This document shows positions 43,685 through 55,890 of a DNA stretch of 64,000 bases, piece after piece (within the stretch, counting starts at the first letter, position 1; every line of letters starts with the position of its first letter). A program made the translations under genes and the position numbers. Location: positions 1,116,001-1,180,000 of the forward strand of contig NW_004457735.1 of assembly GCF_000203815.1 (NCBI RefSeq), written 5' to 3'. The stretch comes from Cavenderia fasciculata (Eukaryota; Evosea; Eumycetozoa; Acytosteliales; Cavenderiaceae). Below the pieces are notes generated by a model, which was not told the origin of the DNA, ran no database searches, and was given only the letters and a program-made list of their open reading frames with translations.

Positions 43685-45151
43685 ATGTTTACACAACAAA
43701 GAAAAGATAAAGAAGCTAGAAGATATCTTGAAAGAAGAACAAAGTTGATAGAATGGATTAAAGATACTTTTACACAAAACAATGATCCTCTTCCTCCACA
43801 GACTACCGATGATTTGATAGAATTGGTTGCAGATGGAACTATACTTTGTAAACTAATCAATCTATATTATCCAAACTCTATACAAAAAATCATTCAACCA
43901 AGAGTAAATAGAATAGAAATAGTAAATACATCATTGATCATCACGTGTGACTTATTCTCTCTTCTTTTTGTATTTTACATAGGGAGTATTCTTTTATAAG
44001 AGAATAGAAAATATAAATGAATTTCTATTACAATGTCATACTTTAAAAGTACCAATCATCTTTCAAACACTTGATTTATTTGAAAATAAGAATCCTGCTC
44101 GTGTTGTAAATTGTATATATTGTTTAGTTGATGTATGAAAAACAAAAAAAAAAAAAGAATCTATACAGTTGTATTATAGTAACTATAATTAATTTACTTA
44201 TTAAATTTTGTTCTAATCTAGATTTTAGATAATACTTTGATAAAAAGAAAAATGAAAAGAAGAAAAGAATTTACATTGGAAGAATTGGCAAGAGCACATC
44301 AAGAATTAGAGGTTGATGAAGAAGCAAAAGGAAAACCATTATCGGCTTATCTTTCAGATAGTTTACCAGAAGAGATTAGTAGTCAACCAACACTTCAATT
44401 TCAATTATCTTCATCCAATACCTACGAGAGTAGTAATTTATCGGTTCTTGACGCTTCACATCAAAGAATGACAGTTGTCAACACTCCTCGAGTATCAATT
44501 GGTGTTGGATCTGGTATTTTAAATTTAAATCGGAAATCAATCATCTATGATTTGGCAAATGAACAATTAAAACAATCACAACAAGAAGATCAAAATAATA
44601 TTAATAGTATTTTAGATTTAAATCATCTTCAAACCAAAAACCAAAAGATGACAACAAATATACCTATACCTACGCCTATAACAACAACAGACTTGGCAAC
44701 AACAGCATCTATAAAAACAGCGGCCATTTCAACTACTCCAATACGCAAAAATGTAAATTCCTTTAATTCCTCCTCCTCTCTTTTCAACTCCAACTATAAT
44801 AATAATAATTATACATACAGTAAATATTCTTCCACCAATCAAAATATTAATAATAATATTGATGAAAATTCCAATTCGAGACCAATGACACTTCAAGATA
44901 TTGAATATCATACCGATTATATACATACCTCATTACAATCCAAAACCAATAATAATAATAATAATAATAATAATTCATTGGTTGGAACCAATTCTTCGAC
45001 ATTTATTTCAGTAATCATATCATTGGCAATATTGATTGTTTTCATAGTATTGGTTTTAATGTGGATGATACTATTTTCCGAGAATCACGACAGGATGAAC
45101 AATATTTTGGTCATCATAGACAATGCCAATGATCTTACACCAATAAAATGA
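43685..45151 (+). CDS. calponin-homology domain protein with C-terminal membrane segment
   Basis: Three exons (43685-43921, 43983-44132, 44222-45151) join to 438 residues; the splice sites were chosen to keep the CH domain in frame. The CH domain spans about residues 15-130: LIEWIKDTF, LADGTILCKLIN-like VADGTILCKLINLYYPNS, then KRIENINEFLLQC, TLDLFENKNPARVVNCIYCL. Single CH domains of this kind bind actin or signalling partners. A low-complexity Ser/Asn/Thr region follows, then a hydrophobic stretch of about 22 residues (ISLAILIVFIVLVLMWMIL, about 390-410) that should anchor the protein by its C-terminus, leaving about 25 residues beyond. A CH domain on a tail-anchored protein is uncommon; it recalls nesprin-type or calmin-type animal proteins, though those have tandem CH domains. 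Confidence 0.85.
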
Positions 45152-46135
45152 GTAATGTGTGGGTTCTAAAATTAGAAATACTTATAGTAGTACTACTATG
45201 CATTCTTCAAAGTCTGAGAGATTTACATATTAACTATTCGGTTTTGTGTAAAAATCTCCCCTCACCACCTTTTTCCAATCAATTTCAACTTCAAAGATGC
45301 AGTGCAATTTATTTGTTTTCACACTCTTTTCTTTTTGGGGGGACAGATCCTTAAGACAACCCCCACGCACAGATCGCGCTCGAGTTAACCGTTACATCCA
45401 TGAAAAACGTGGTATGATGATTTTAATGGATCAGTGATACCTAGTTAGATCAATCAAAAATGAATGTTGATGATGGATCATTTTGTTTCTGTTTGCATGT
45501 TTATAAAAATCAAACCACGGTGACAATATACTCTTGATAAGGAAATTTTCCCCATCAAGAAGAAAAGAGCGGGATCATTTCCGATTTAATCTCGTTGGTT
45601 GGGTTTTATGCGAACGGGTTTGCAAGAGTGTGGTTGTGGTGGATTGTTATTGTTGCTTCTAGTTGTTATTGTTGCTCTGTTTTCACAATTTAGAGACAAT
45701 AAAGAGGTGTTTGATCAGGTGCATGATATTAGGTTTTGGTAATGGGTGTATGATGTTTTATCAAAGATCTTGTTCCAGCTTTCGAAATGATGATATTGTT
45801 ATGAGGGCTCATCTTTCCAAAAATATCAAACCGTTGCACAATTTAAATTTAAAGAGCGGTTAGTACCAGCAATCATACAGCTCACGATCAAGAGTAGATG
45901 AGCGAGTTATTAATACGTAGGAAAGACAAATAGGATAGGTAGGATTTGTTTCATTGTTGTTGGGATGGGTTGTTCCCTGAATTGGTTTAGGTTAGGTTGG
46001 TGATGATCCCTATTACAATCAATCCCAAACATTTAAAAAGCCAACTACAGTTTTTGGAATTCACTTTATCCAACAATCAATTCAAATTTAAATCTTTAAT
46101 CAAAATCTAAATCCTTTTATTCTTCTTTTTAAACA
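45152..46135. other. intergenic, no gene supported
   Basis: A 1-kb stretch of mixed composition. It includes a G-run (GGGGGG near 45340), GC-richer patches near 45360-45410 and 45560-45620, and a small foldback (CTTGATAAGGAAAT with CCCCATCAAG near 45530-45560). No reading frame has family features. It could hold a noncoding RNA, but nothing identifies one. Confidence 0.5.
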
Positions 46136-47093
46136 ATGTCATCTTTAATTTCCCTCCCCATCTTGTTAGGTCTTTCTATAGACCAAAAGTCCTTAGGATT
46201 TGGTTTCAACTTTGATCATCAAAATTCTGGATCTTTTATTAAATCACAAATTTTCGTCAATGATGTTTTGTATGTAAAAAAAAAAAACAAGTTAATAAAT
46301 TATTATTAATTAATAATTAATTTTTTTAAACTTTTAAAAAGAAAACAATCAGTTTTTAATCAAGAATTTGATTTTACAATTATAAAAGATCAAGAATCTT
46401 TAAAAAAAGCTTTGGATATTCTTTCCAATGATGATTTTGTATGTGAACCATATATGGAAAGAGTATTGGGTCAATACGGTCTCCAAGATGAAGTATTTTT
46501 AAATCCAAAACAAATGGTAATGGTTTACAGTAGAACTATTGTTTCATCTATTGATGAACTTTGTAATGGTGTTGAACCATCAAACTATTACTATCAACCT
46601 CATCTTAATTTCTTTGCTATGGATTCTAATTTTTATATTAAAAAAATTGAAAATGGTTCCAAATGTAATTTTATTATATCAATAGAAAGGTAAAAAAAGA
46701 AAAACAAAACATAAAAAAAAAAGATATAATAATAATTTACATATTTTTTATTTTATTTTATTTTTAATTTTTTTTACTAGTGATATAAAAACAATTGAAA
46801 CATTAAAAAATTTGGAAACTATTAATCAAATGGCACATTTTATGGAAAAAGTAGATACACCAAGTTACAATGTTAAAGTTTCCTCTTTTTCTGAAGGATT
46901 TAAACCATACAAATATGCAAGAATGAATTGTGTTTCTGACCTTATTACCTGTTTACAATCATTGGAAGCAGAAAAGGTATCGGTTCCAGTTCGTATTCAT
47001 CTTGCTCCATTACCAAATGAAATGAAAAGAATGACAAAATCATTTATTCAACCAAATCATTATATTATTGATCAACAATTTATTACAAATTAA
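46136..47093 (+). CDS. conserved-looking protein of unknown function, three exons
   Basis: Exons 46136-46269, 46342-46689 and 46781-47093 join in frame to 264 residues through a GTATGT donor and two TAG/AAG acceptors. The N-terminus is hydrophobic (SLISLPILLGLS) and the remainder is soluble in character. Distinct stretches are FGFNFDHQNSGSFIKSQIFV, YSRTIVSSIDELCNGVEPSN and VPVRIHLAPLPNEMKRM. I do not recognise the family. There are no low-complexity runs, which is unusual here and suggests constraint. It converges on TAF2 with 23 bases between stops. Confidence 0.75.
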
Positions 47094-47116
47094 ATAAAAA
47101 AAATATTTTGTTTTTA

Positions 47117-48654
47117 TTAAATTTCTTTGGTAAGTTTGTTTGCACCCAAATTAATTTTAAGAAGCATTTTTGGTTTGGCAGTGGCTGGAGCTGGTTGTGA
47201 TGGTGGTGAAACTTCTGTTGGTAATGTAGAAGTTGTTACAACTGGTGAGGTTGTCAATGTCAATGTATTCGATGATGTTGATGAATCTTCAGAGATTGAA
47301 GTTTGAGAAGGTCTTTTAATGATAATCTTCTTTTTTAGTTCTGGTGTCGTAGTTGAAATGGTTGGTGATGTAGTAGTAGTAATAGGTATAGTGGGTTGTT
47401 CAACAATTGTTTCATTCTCTGATGTATTTGATTTAAATTTGATTGGAATTTTAAGTTTGGCAGATTGTTGAGTTGGAATAGGAGTAGGATTTGGTTGAAT
47501 AGGTTCAATGACTGAGGGTTTTTCTCTTTCTCTTTCTCTTTCTTTTTCTCTTTCTCTTTCATTTCTATGACTATGGTGAGAGTCATTTTTATCCCTATGA
47601 TCTCTATCACTTCTTTCACTACTTCTATGACTATGATCCCTATCACTTCTTTCACTACTTCTATGACTGTGTTCTCTATTATGATGACTGCTGTGATCTC
47701 TTTCATTCTTGTGATGAGAGTCATTTTTATCCCTATGATCTCTTTCTCTCTCTCCTCTATCACTACTTCTATGTTCTCTATGACTATGATCTCTTTCTCT
47801 ATCTCCTCTATCACTACTTCTATGACTATGTTCTCTGTCTCCTCTATCACTACTTCTATGACTATGATCTCTATCTCTATCTCTATCTCTTTCTCTATCT
47901 CTATCTCTATCACTACTTCTATGACTACTACTATGACTACTACTATGACTACTACTATGACTACTACTATGATGATGAGAATCTTTCTTTTCAAAATCAT
48001 CTTCAGCAAGGAGACCAGCAACCTTGTGAGCACGATGCTCTCGGTGTCCATCGCCATGTCTACTACTACTGCTACTACCACTTGAAGATTTATGTTTACT
48101 CTTTCTTCTGCTGTGCTCCAAGTTTTCGATATTGCTGATGAGATTCAAATCATTTTGGAAGTCTTCATCATTTTCAATATCAATGTTGAGTAGTGGTTCC
48201 AAATCGTCGGGATTACGAGCCAAATCCTTGACAATATCATGATCAATATTTTCCAAGCCTCTCTCATCAATTCTACCATGACCATGAGAATCACGATGAC
48301 GTTTCTTGTGTTTCTTAATTTCTCTTTCAAACTCTTGAAATTCAAGATCATTTTTCAAATCTTCTTGATCCAATAGTTTTTGTTGTTCATCTGTCAATTG
48401 TTTCTTTTCCTCTAATGGAACAACTATAGAGGTAGCTGGAGTAATAGGACGATTAACCACTGCAAGTGGGAGTGGTGAATGATTGTCTACAATTGGTGAT
48501 TCAATATCAACAATCTCTGATAGTTTTTGAGGTATATGATTCGTTGGTACTGATGTGGTTTGTATACTATCATCAATCTCTATAATTTGTGCATTTTCTG
48601 GTGTCTTTCTCTTTTTTGCCAATGTTGATGTTGTTATTGGATTAGATAAAGATG

Positions 48655-48686
<32 letters not shown>

Positions 48687-51600
48687 TGATGAGATGATGA
48701 ATGTGGTCTGTGGCTCTAAAATAAATTAAAATTAAAATAAAATAAAATAAAATATTAATGACTTTTTATAAAAATTGATCATCTTTTTTTTTTTTTAAAT
48801 CTACTTACTCTTGAAGAAGAAGAATGAGATTTTGAGGATGAAGTTGATGAAGATTTATGTTTTGAAGAGGTTGAATTATTATTATTATTATTATTAATTG
48901 ATTTTAATTTAGCCTTTCTATGAATAATAATTTGAGGAGTACTTGTACCCCAAAGATAACGATATAATTTCATCAAACTATTTCTCAATGTTGTATCATA
49001 ACATGTTGTCTTTGAATTGATATAATTCCAAACTCTTTCAATCAATGATACATCATCTCTAAATAAATAAACATATTGTCTATCATCCATATTTGGTGGT
49101 GGTGATCCAACTAATCCAATTAAAAATTGTCTCATCTAAATAAAAAAAAACAATTAATATTTATATTCTTTTTTTTTTTTCTTTTTTTTTTTATCTTACA
49201 AGAGGAGAAGATTCTTTTTCAAAATAATCTAAAATTAAATTCATAGTTTGAGTTTTTGTAGTACCATTATTATTCATATTAATATTAATAATAGTTCCAC
49301 TTGAAGAAGCTGCATTATTATTTTGACTATTTTGATTTTGATTTCCACTTGCAGCTTGAGGATAAAGATAAGCCAAACGATAATAACATTGAAATGCAGT
49401 TTTTCTAATTTCCTCATAATAGGTATAATTAAAGTGATCTTTGAAAAACTTTAGATCAAGTCCTATTTGCTTGGAGGCTTGAAGTTGGCAAATGGATGTG
49501 AGGCAAGCCGATGTGATGGTATTGTGGTAGCATGGGTAGAGTTGGTCGAATCTGAGGTATCTCGTGAGCTGTCCATGGATTTCAGAGATATGAGTAGAGT
49601 TTGTTGTATGTACATTGGCAAGACTTGACAAGACCGAAGCGACATAGTAATTGTCAGAGTAGGCGTTGAGTGAGTTGTCATTGTCCTTTAGGAGATCGAG
49701 TAAAAAGTCGATTCCTTCGATTGGTGTACGTCCCTGCGAGTCTTTGATCATCGAGACGGCCTGAGGAATGATCTTTTTGACAAAGTAGGCGGAAAAGTCT
49801 GAAAAGTTGTTCTCGGCCAACAGACGACTATGGGGATCATAAAAGTTTTGCTTGAAATAGTTGATGAGCAAATCCAATCCTTCATAGTTGGTCTCTTTAA
49901 CAGTGAGCTTGGCAAGTACAATAGCAGCCTCCATACGAACACGATAATAATGTTTGGGATTAGCAAAAAATTTAAATACCGCTCTAAGAGAATTGGTTGT
50001 TGGAAAAGTACAAAGACCTCGAAGTGCCTCTGATTGTGCTACAACATCCTTGTCCAACTCTAATTGATAGATCCACATGTATTCTGGTTGTTTAAAAGTA
50101 ATCTTGTGAATCCATTCCATCTCTGGGTCGATACGAATGTGCAACAGTGGTGATTCACGTTTCTGTGACAAATCAATCTCCATCTCTTCTCCATCATCTG
50201 CTCTAATTCTTTTCTTTCTACTCTTTCTTATTCTTGAATAACATGTTAAATCAAATTCTTGCATATCATCATCAAAATTTATAATATGTTCATATGTTCC
50301 TTCTAATTCATAAATTCTAATTGTAAGAGAAGACTAATAATAAAATGGTAAATAAAAAATGAATGGTTGTTTTTTTTTTTTCTATATTACTTACAGCAAT
50401 TTTATCTTCAGATCTAGTAAATACTTGTTTAATTGCAAATTCAATTTGATGTTTTTTCTTATTAAAATAAAATCCACAAACTAAATTTGGACTACCTTTA
50501 CCATATCTAAAAAATAATAATAAAAAAGAATAAAATTAAATATCTATTTTTCTTTCTTTTAGACTTTTTTTTCTATTTTCTATATTACATACATCCATTT
50601 TTCAGAAAATTGTTTTAAATCATTACCAGTAAGAGTTTTAATAAGTTTAATAAATTTCTTTGTTGGAACATTAGTTTCTACAGGTTCATTTGTAGGAGAG
50701 ACTAGTAGACTATTTAAAACCTTACGAAGACCATCTTCGGTGATTCTTTTTTCAATCATATTAATTACAAGTGGAGCCTTTCGTTGAATGAGATCGGTGG
50801 TGGCCTCGGTGGGCATCATGATATGATCGTTGCAGATGGGTGGCTGAGAACCATTATCTACAGTGCCGACAAAATCCTCCTCTTTAGAGATACGATATCG
50901 GTGGTCATTGTTTCCAAACATTTTCTTTAAAAATACATTGGATAGATGTGTCGATAGACCATACGATAGCCACATATCGGACCAGTGTCGTGCACCGATA
51001 TACCAAAAGAACCATTGTCGCGCCAATTGATCTACAATTTGAGTACGTGTCTCAAATGTTTGGTCAATGATGGGAGGAGGATGGAGTAGATGGCTATTAA
51101 AGATGGAGAGTGTTGCAAAGCTAGATTTTCCATTGTCGTCGATAAATACCTGCTTGTAGCTACTGTAAGGGAAGCTGGTGCCAAGATACTCTTCGAAAAA
51201 TCTAAATGCGTGTGAAAAGAAGGCAACCGAGTGATGGAGATCAGATGCGCGGTGAGGCAAACAAAAATGGGTGACTGATCGGATATGGGGATCCGGATAA
51301 ATCTCAAAGGGACCCACGCAACACCCAATACCCGCCGCGCATGTAGGAACCTCTTGTCGATAGATAAATGTATGTTTCTTTTCGTCGTTGCTCGATACCT
51401 TTTCCAACAGAGTTCCAGTCGCTACAACCACCAGTCCAGCCTTGGCTGTCAATTCCAATTCCCATGTGCACTTTTCGTTGATCTGATCGCAACATGGAAA
51501 CCACATTCTCGCTCCATCCACTTGACTAGTTGTATACATATGTGCTCGACGTAATGGTTGTAATTTTTTATCTGGGTTTATAAATTTCAGCGTACTAGAA

Positions 51601-52426
51601 TTATTTGTACTAATTACATGATAATATATTCTAACTATTAATGGTGAAAATTGTATATGTCTTGAATTATTATTTTGATTATTTTGATTTTGATTATTAT
51701 TTTGTTGATTTGAAGGTATTATTGATAATTGTTGTTGAGATGACGATTCTGTATTATTATTATTACTATTTTGTTGTTGTTCCTTTAAAGAAAAAAAAAA
51801 AAAGAAAGTTTAATATTAATTCTATATAAAACATTACAATAATATTAGGAACATACATTTTGATTACCATTACTATTATTATTTTGATTATTATTTTGTT
51901 GATTATTTTGATTTGATTCATAAAAAGTAACAGAAGAAGGAATATCAATTACAAGTTCACCTTCATCAGATGCATGAATAGCAGCCTTTAGATAAGCTTG
52001 ATAGGTATCCAAATCTTTTACATCTTGATTACCAACAACACACTCTAGATAGTTTGATAGAGTAAATGTTGTTTCTACATTGTTTACCAATACTTTAGTG
52101 ACAATGTTTTGCCTGCTATTCAATCTAATTCGATCTTGTCTTAATTTTCTTGTTTGTGGTTGTATAATGAGCTCTGTATATCCATCCAGCGTTTGTCGAT
52201 CTAGATCGATATCCAATACCAACTTTTGATGTGATAGTTTAAACCCTCTCTTTAATTTGTTGTTTGCATCTTTATTTGCTTGTATTTGTTGTTGAGGTTG
52301 TGAAGGTTGAGATGAAGAAGAAGAAGAAGAAGGTTGCAAAGAAGAAGAAGAGGTATTTGTTTGTTGTTGACCATGATGACCATTGTTACCATGACCATTA
52401 TAACTAGTATGTCCGTTTGAACTCAT
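47117..52426 (-). CDS. taf2: TFIID subunit 2 (TAF2)
   Basis: Six exons on the minus strand (52426-51857, 51782-50593, 50506-50395, 50333-49200, 49135-48809, 48715-47117) join to an open frame of 1643 residues. TAF2 binds core promoter DNA around the start site within TFIID. Its body is an M1-aminopeptidase-like fold without the zinc-binding motif: FKLSHQKLVLDIDLDRQTLD, YTELIIQP, SQVDGARMWFPCCDQ, CTWELELTAKAGLVV, FRFFEEYLGTSFPY, ARQWFFWYIGARHWSDMWL. Residues matching HExxH are absent, as expected. Exon 4 forms the helical-repeat C-terminal part (LRGLCTFPT, AAIVLAKLTVKE). The last exon is a low-complexity tail rich in His/Arg/Ser/Asp (about residues 1300-1480), apparently a dictyostelid elaboration. 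Middle exons have GC-richer codon use than the ends. Confidence 0.93.
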
Positions 52427-52955
52427 TCTTTAAAGAAGACTATATAGTCAGTAGTCAGTAGTCGTAATTGGTTGGTGCAGTCAGTAACCAACCTCTATCT
52501 CTATCTCTACTACTACTATGATGTTACAACAATCTATCCAATCAATAAAGTAAGAGAAGATAAAGATGAAGAAGAAGAAGATAAAGGAAGAAGGATTGTT
52601 GTTCGTTGAATATATATATATATATATATTCGGAGATAGTACTGATCAATCTAATATATCTGTATTTATCACTACTTCTACTACTACTTTAATTCTCCCT
52701 CTCTTTCTTGCAACTGCTACTTTTAATCACAATTCGTTGATCATCATTATTTTGAATATTTTTTTTTTTATTTTCTATTTGAATTTAGGTGGTGTAAATA
52801 ATATGTCTTTGAAGGAATGTCACATTCTGCTCAATTAAATTGTTGCTGTCCTACCCCTTTAGTTATACTTGTCAATTCTTTTGGAAAAAGATTTAAAATT
52901 TCTCTATTATTTATCAATATTCTATCATTCTATTATTCTTATTCTTTTATATGAT
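52427..52955. other. intergenic: TAF2 upstream region / PEMT 3' flank
   Basis: No gene is supported. It contains CT-rich (CTACTACTACT) and GA-rich tracts and a TA microsatellite at about 52610-52630. It should include the TAF2 promoter. Confidence 0.5.
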
Positions 52956-53665
52956 TTAATTAATTTTATTCATTTTCTTTTTGAGACCTTGCTTTGCATC
53001 TCTTTGAGCGTAGATTTGACCGGTGAATGGTTCTTCAAAGAGGATGGCGATTCTGTAGACAATGTAGACGACAGCTGTCAATACGACACCAGCAACACTC
53101 TTTTCAACAAGAGCATGAGCCAAAAACAAAATAGATGCACCATTGTACATTGGGTTGGCCATTGTGTTGAATGGGAATCCAGTGATACGTTCCTTCATCA
53201 AAATACCACAATAGTCACCCAAATAGGTACCAGTAATACCTAAACGCCAATAAGTAGATCCAACCAATACACCTCCAATAACATACAACAAGTAGGCACT
53301 GTATAATACAACATTGTTATCAAATCCTAAATAGGTTGGTTGATTCTTGATTGATTGTGAAAATCTAAATATATATTGACAATGTTAAATCATCATGTGA
53401 TCAATCAATATAGATATATATATATTGACTAGTTTATTGTTGTTGTTGATACATACAAGTAGTCTCTTAATAAACTACATGTGAAGATTAGAAAAGCAAG
53501 TACATAACAAGCAGCGTACTTTCCACCAGCCAACTTTGTGAGGAAACGAGTCTTGTATTCAAGTCTTGCTACAATATTCCACCATGTTGGTGTACCTGCA
53601 ATCGCTGCGATAGCGTACCAAAAGTAGTTATCTGATAGATCAATATGACTAGTTAAAATATCCAT
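52956..53665 (-). CDS. phosphatidylethanolamine N-methyltransferase (PEMT)
   Basis: Two exons on the minus strand, 53665-53457 and 53364-52956, joined through a GTATGT donor, give 205 residues. PEMT is an integral ER-membrane enzyme that methylates phosphatidylethanolamine to phosphatidylcholine with S-adenosylmethionine. Family blocks are WWNIVARLEYKTRFLTK, LGITGTYLGDYCGILM, FPFNTMANPMYNGASILFL and LFEEPFTGQIYAQRD, the last carrying the Glu-Glu pair of the SAM site. Four hydrophobic segments are visible, matching the known topology. The ATG at 53665 (MDILTSHIDL) is chosen because the upstream in-frame extension is low-quality leader sequence. Length agrees with the family. Confidence 0.93.
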
Positions 53666-54567
53666 CTCTCTTATATATATATAAATATATAAATACAAAT
53701 CTAACTGTGTATGTAATAACTGAATCTCTTTTGTTTTCAAACACTGATGGTGAATAAAAACGATGAATGATTGATTAAAAAAAAACAAATCTTCATTCGT
53801 TTCACATTAATATTTTAATATGCATATTGGATTTATCTAAACATACCTTGAAAGGTTTAAAACCATAAAGAGAAAGAACAAGTAAATTCTAAATTAATAT
53901 GAAACATCCTTTTTGAATACGATGACTGGATTTGGAAATCAAAAAGGGGATGATTCATATTAATTTAAGAATATTACCTGACATTGGAATCTGTTGACAA
54001 TAGCATTAAACTCCGTAGACCTATATTATCAATTGAAAGCAAACGATTAAAAGGAATTTGAGGTGTATAAATATGATAGAGATGAATGAAATAAGGACTG
54101 GAATTCAATGACTGGATTTGTAAGTATTTGTGGTTGAATTGAATGTTTTGTTGATGGAATCTCGAATGTATTGCTGATTACCATGCATTACTTGTACTCA
54201 CAACATGTTCTTAATGTTGCACTGTACTTGCTGCACATAAATCATAGGTTAAAACTATCTATCATATTATATTATTCTACTAATCTTGTGTATGCACCTT
54301 TGATGTTCTTTGTTGACCTTGGTAAAATCCTAACAAAAGATTTAATATAAATATATATTGGTAAATTTACTGTGATAGACATGCCAAGAAAAGAGAGTAA
54401 ATAAATAAATAAAGTGTGAACATGAATTTAATTTTAAAAAAAGGGAGGGAAAGGTGAATTCTGCTAAACGAGAGAAAAGTTGTACTTTTTAAATTATTAT
54501 TATTATTTGTGATTGTTATTTACTTATTTATTTATTAGTTATATATAGAGATAGAGATAGATATAGG
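53666..54567. other. intergenic between divergent PEMT and FEN1
   Basis: No protein gene is seen. It contains the hairpin at 53891-53966. The 13-mer ATGACTGGATTTG occurs twice, at about 53921-53933 (the hairpin loop) and 54109-54121. It is otherwise AT-rich and should include both promoters. Confidence 0.55.
53891..53966. repeat. 76-base foldback hairpin between PEMT and FEN1
   Basis: The left arm from 53891 and right arm ending 53966 pair over about 26 bases: a perfect 13-bp base (AAATTAATATGAA), one mismatch, CATCC, a 2-base bulge, and a 7-bp TTTTTGA closing stem, with a 22-base loop. It resembles a small-RNA precursor in size. Alternatives are a miniature transposon remnant or a chance AT-rich foldback; the mixed-sequence middle of the stem makes chance less likely. 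Confidence 0.8.
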
Positions 54568-55818
54568 ATGGGAGTTAAAAAACTTAGATCATTAATAGAA
54601 GAACAAGCTCCAAAAGCTATTAAAAACACAGAGTTTAAAGCTTTAGAAGGTAGAATCATAGCAGTTGATACATCAAACAATCTCTATCAATTCCTTACTG
54701 CCATAGGTACAGAGAATGGTTCATCTTTAATGAATTCAATTGGTGAAACTACAAGGTAAACAAAATCAATATACACATATATAATCTACATTTGATCAAT
54801 TACTTATTCACTCTATCTATTTTTTTTTCTAGTCATTTACAAGGAACATTTTATCGTACAATTAAATTTATGAGTAATGGTATTAAACCAGTATTTGTAT
54901 TTGATGGTGCACCACCAACTTTAAAGAGTGGAGAATTGGCTAAACGTTCGGCAAAGAAAAAAGAGGCCAAAGAGAATTTGGACGAGGCCAAAGAGACTGG
55001 TACCACCGAAGATGTTGCCAAGTTTTCAAAGAGAACTACATCGGCTACACGTAAACAAAATGAAGAATGTATCAAATTACTCACATTGATGGGTATTCCA
55101 GTGGTGAGAGCACCATGTGAAGCAGAGGCACAATGTGCTGAATTGGTCAAAGGTGGAAAGGCTTGGGCATCGGGATCAGAAGATATGGATAGTCTTGCAT
55201 TTGGTACAAAGATCTTACTTCGTAATCTAACTGCATCCGATCAGAAAAAGAATCCACTTTGGGAGTTTGATCACGAAAAACTACTCTATGGCACTGGTTT
55301 TACACACGATCAATTCATCGATCTTTGTATTTTGCTTGGATGTGATTATTGCGAGTCGATTCGTGGTATTGGACCAGTTCGTGCATTCGAGTTGATGCAA
55401 AAGCACAAATCAATCGAAGAGGTTGTCAAACACCTCGACCCAACCAAATACCCAGTTCCAGTACCCTTCCCATTTGATGAGGCACGTGAACCTATTCAAG
55501 AACCCACGTGTCACCCCTGCCGCTGAAATTGAACTCGAATGGAAGGAACCAGATGAAGAAGGAATCGTAGCATTCTTGGTGACAGAGATGGGATTTGCAG
55601 AGGATCGTGTTCGAAGTGGTGTAGAAAAGTTGAAAAAGTATAAAGATAATGGTATTCAAACTAGAATCGATACATTCTTTCAAGTTGTAAAAAGACCAAG
55701 AGAAGAAGAAGAAGCTGCTGCTAAACTTAAAAAACAAAAACCTGGTCAATCAAAAGCAAAAGCCAAACCTGGTGCTAAAAAGGCTCCAGCTAAAAAGGCT
55801 GCAACAACTAAAAAATAG
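54568..55818 (+). CDS. fen1: flap endonuclease 1 (FEN1)
   Basis: Two exons, 54568-54755 and 54833-55818, encode about 390 residues. FEN1 removes 5' flaps during Okazaki-fragment processing and base-excision repair. Active-site regions are present: IAVDTSNNLYQFL, VFVFDGAPP, PCEAEAQCAELV, SEDMDSLAFG and LGCDYC with the helix-hairpin-helix after it. The C-terminal QTRIDTFF is a PCNA-binding box, followed by a Lys/Ala-rich tail. The frame breaks at 55491-55492: one C too many separates ...FDEARE from the rest (LFKNPRVTPAAEIELEW). Both sides are perfectly conserved, and FEN1 is normally essential, so a base-calling error is the simplest explanation. Confidence 0.92.
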
Positions 55819-55890
55819 ACAAAAAAGAATATAAATTATATTTGTACATATATCAAAAAATAAATAAAACTATTTTATTTTTATAATTTT

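Noticed and set aside
46136-47093. Autophagy protein ATG5 as identity of the unknown three-exon gene (because of VPVRIHL)
   Set aside because: The rest of the sequence does not match the ATG5 ubiquitin-like and helical domains.
47335-48085. Ile/Val-rich and Thr/Ser-rich frames over the TAF2 tail
   Set aside because: They are shadow frames of the trinucleotide-like HRSSDR repeats.
50385-50402. CTTACAGCAA resembling the conserved motif of dictyostelid class I RNAs
   Set aside because: It is the complement of a TAF2 exon end and its GTAAGT donor, with no flanking short stem.
53880-54130. C/D-box snoRNA near the ATGACTGG repeats
   Set aside because: No proper C box with a D box at the right spacing and no terminal stem typical of snoRNAs; only the hairpin is supported.
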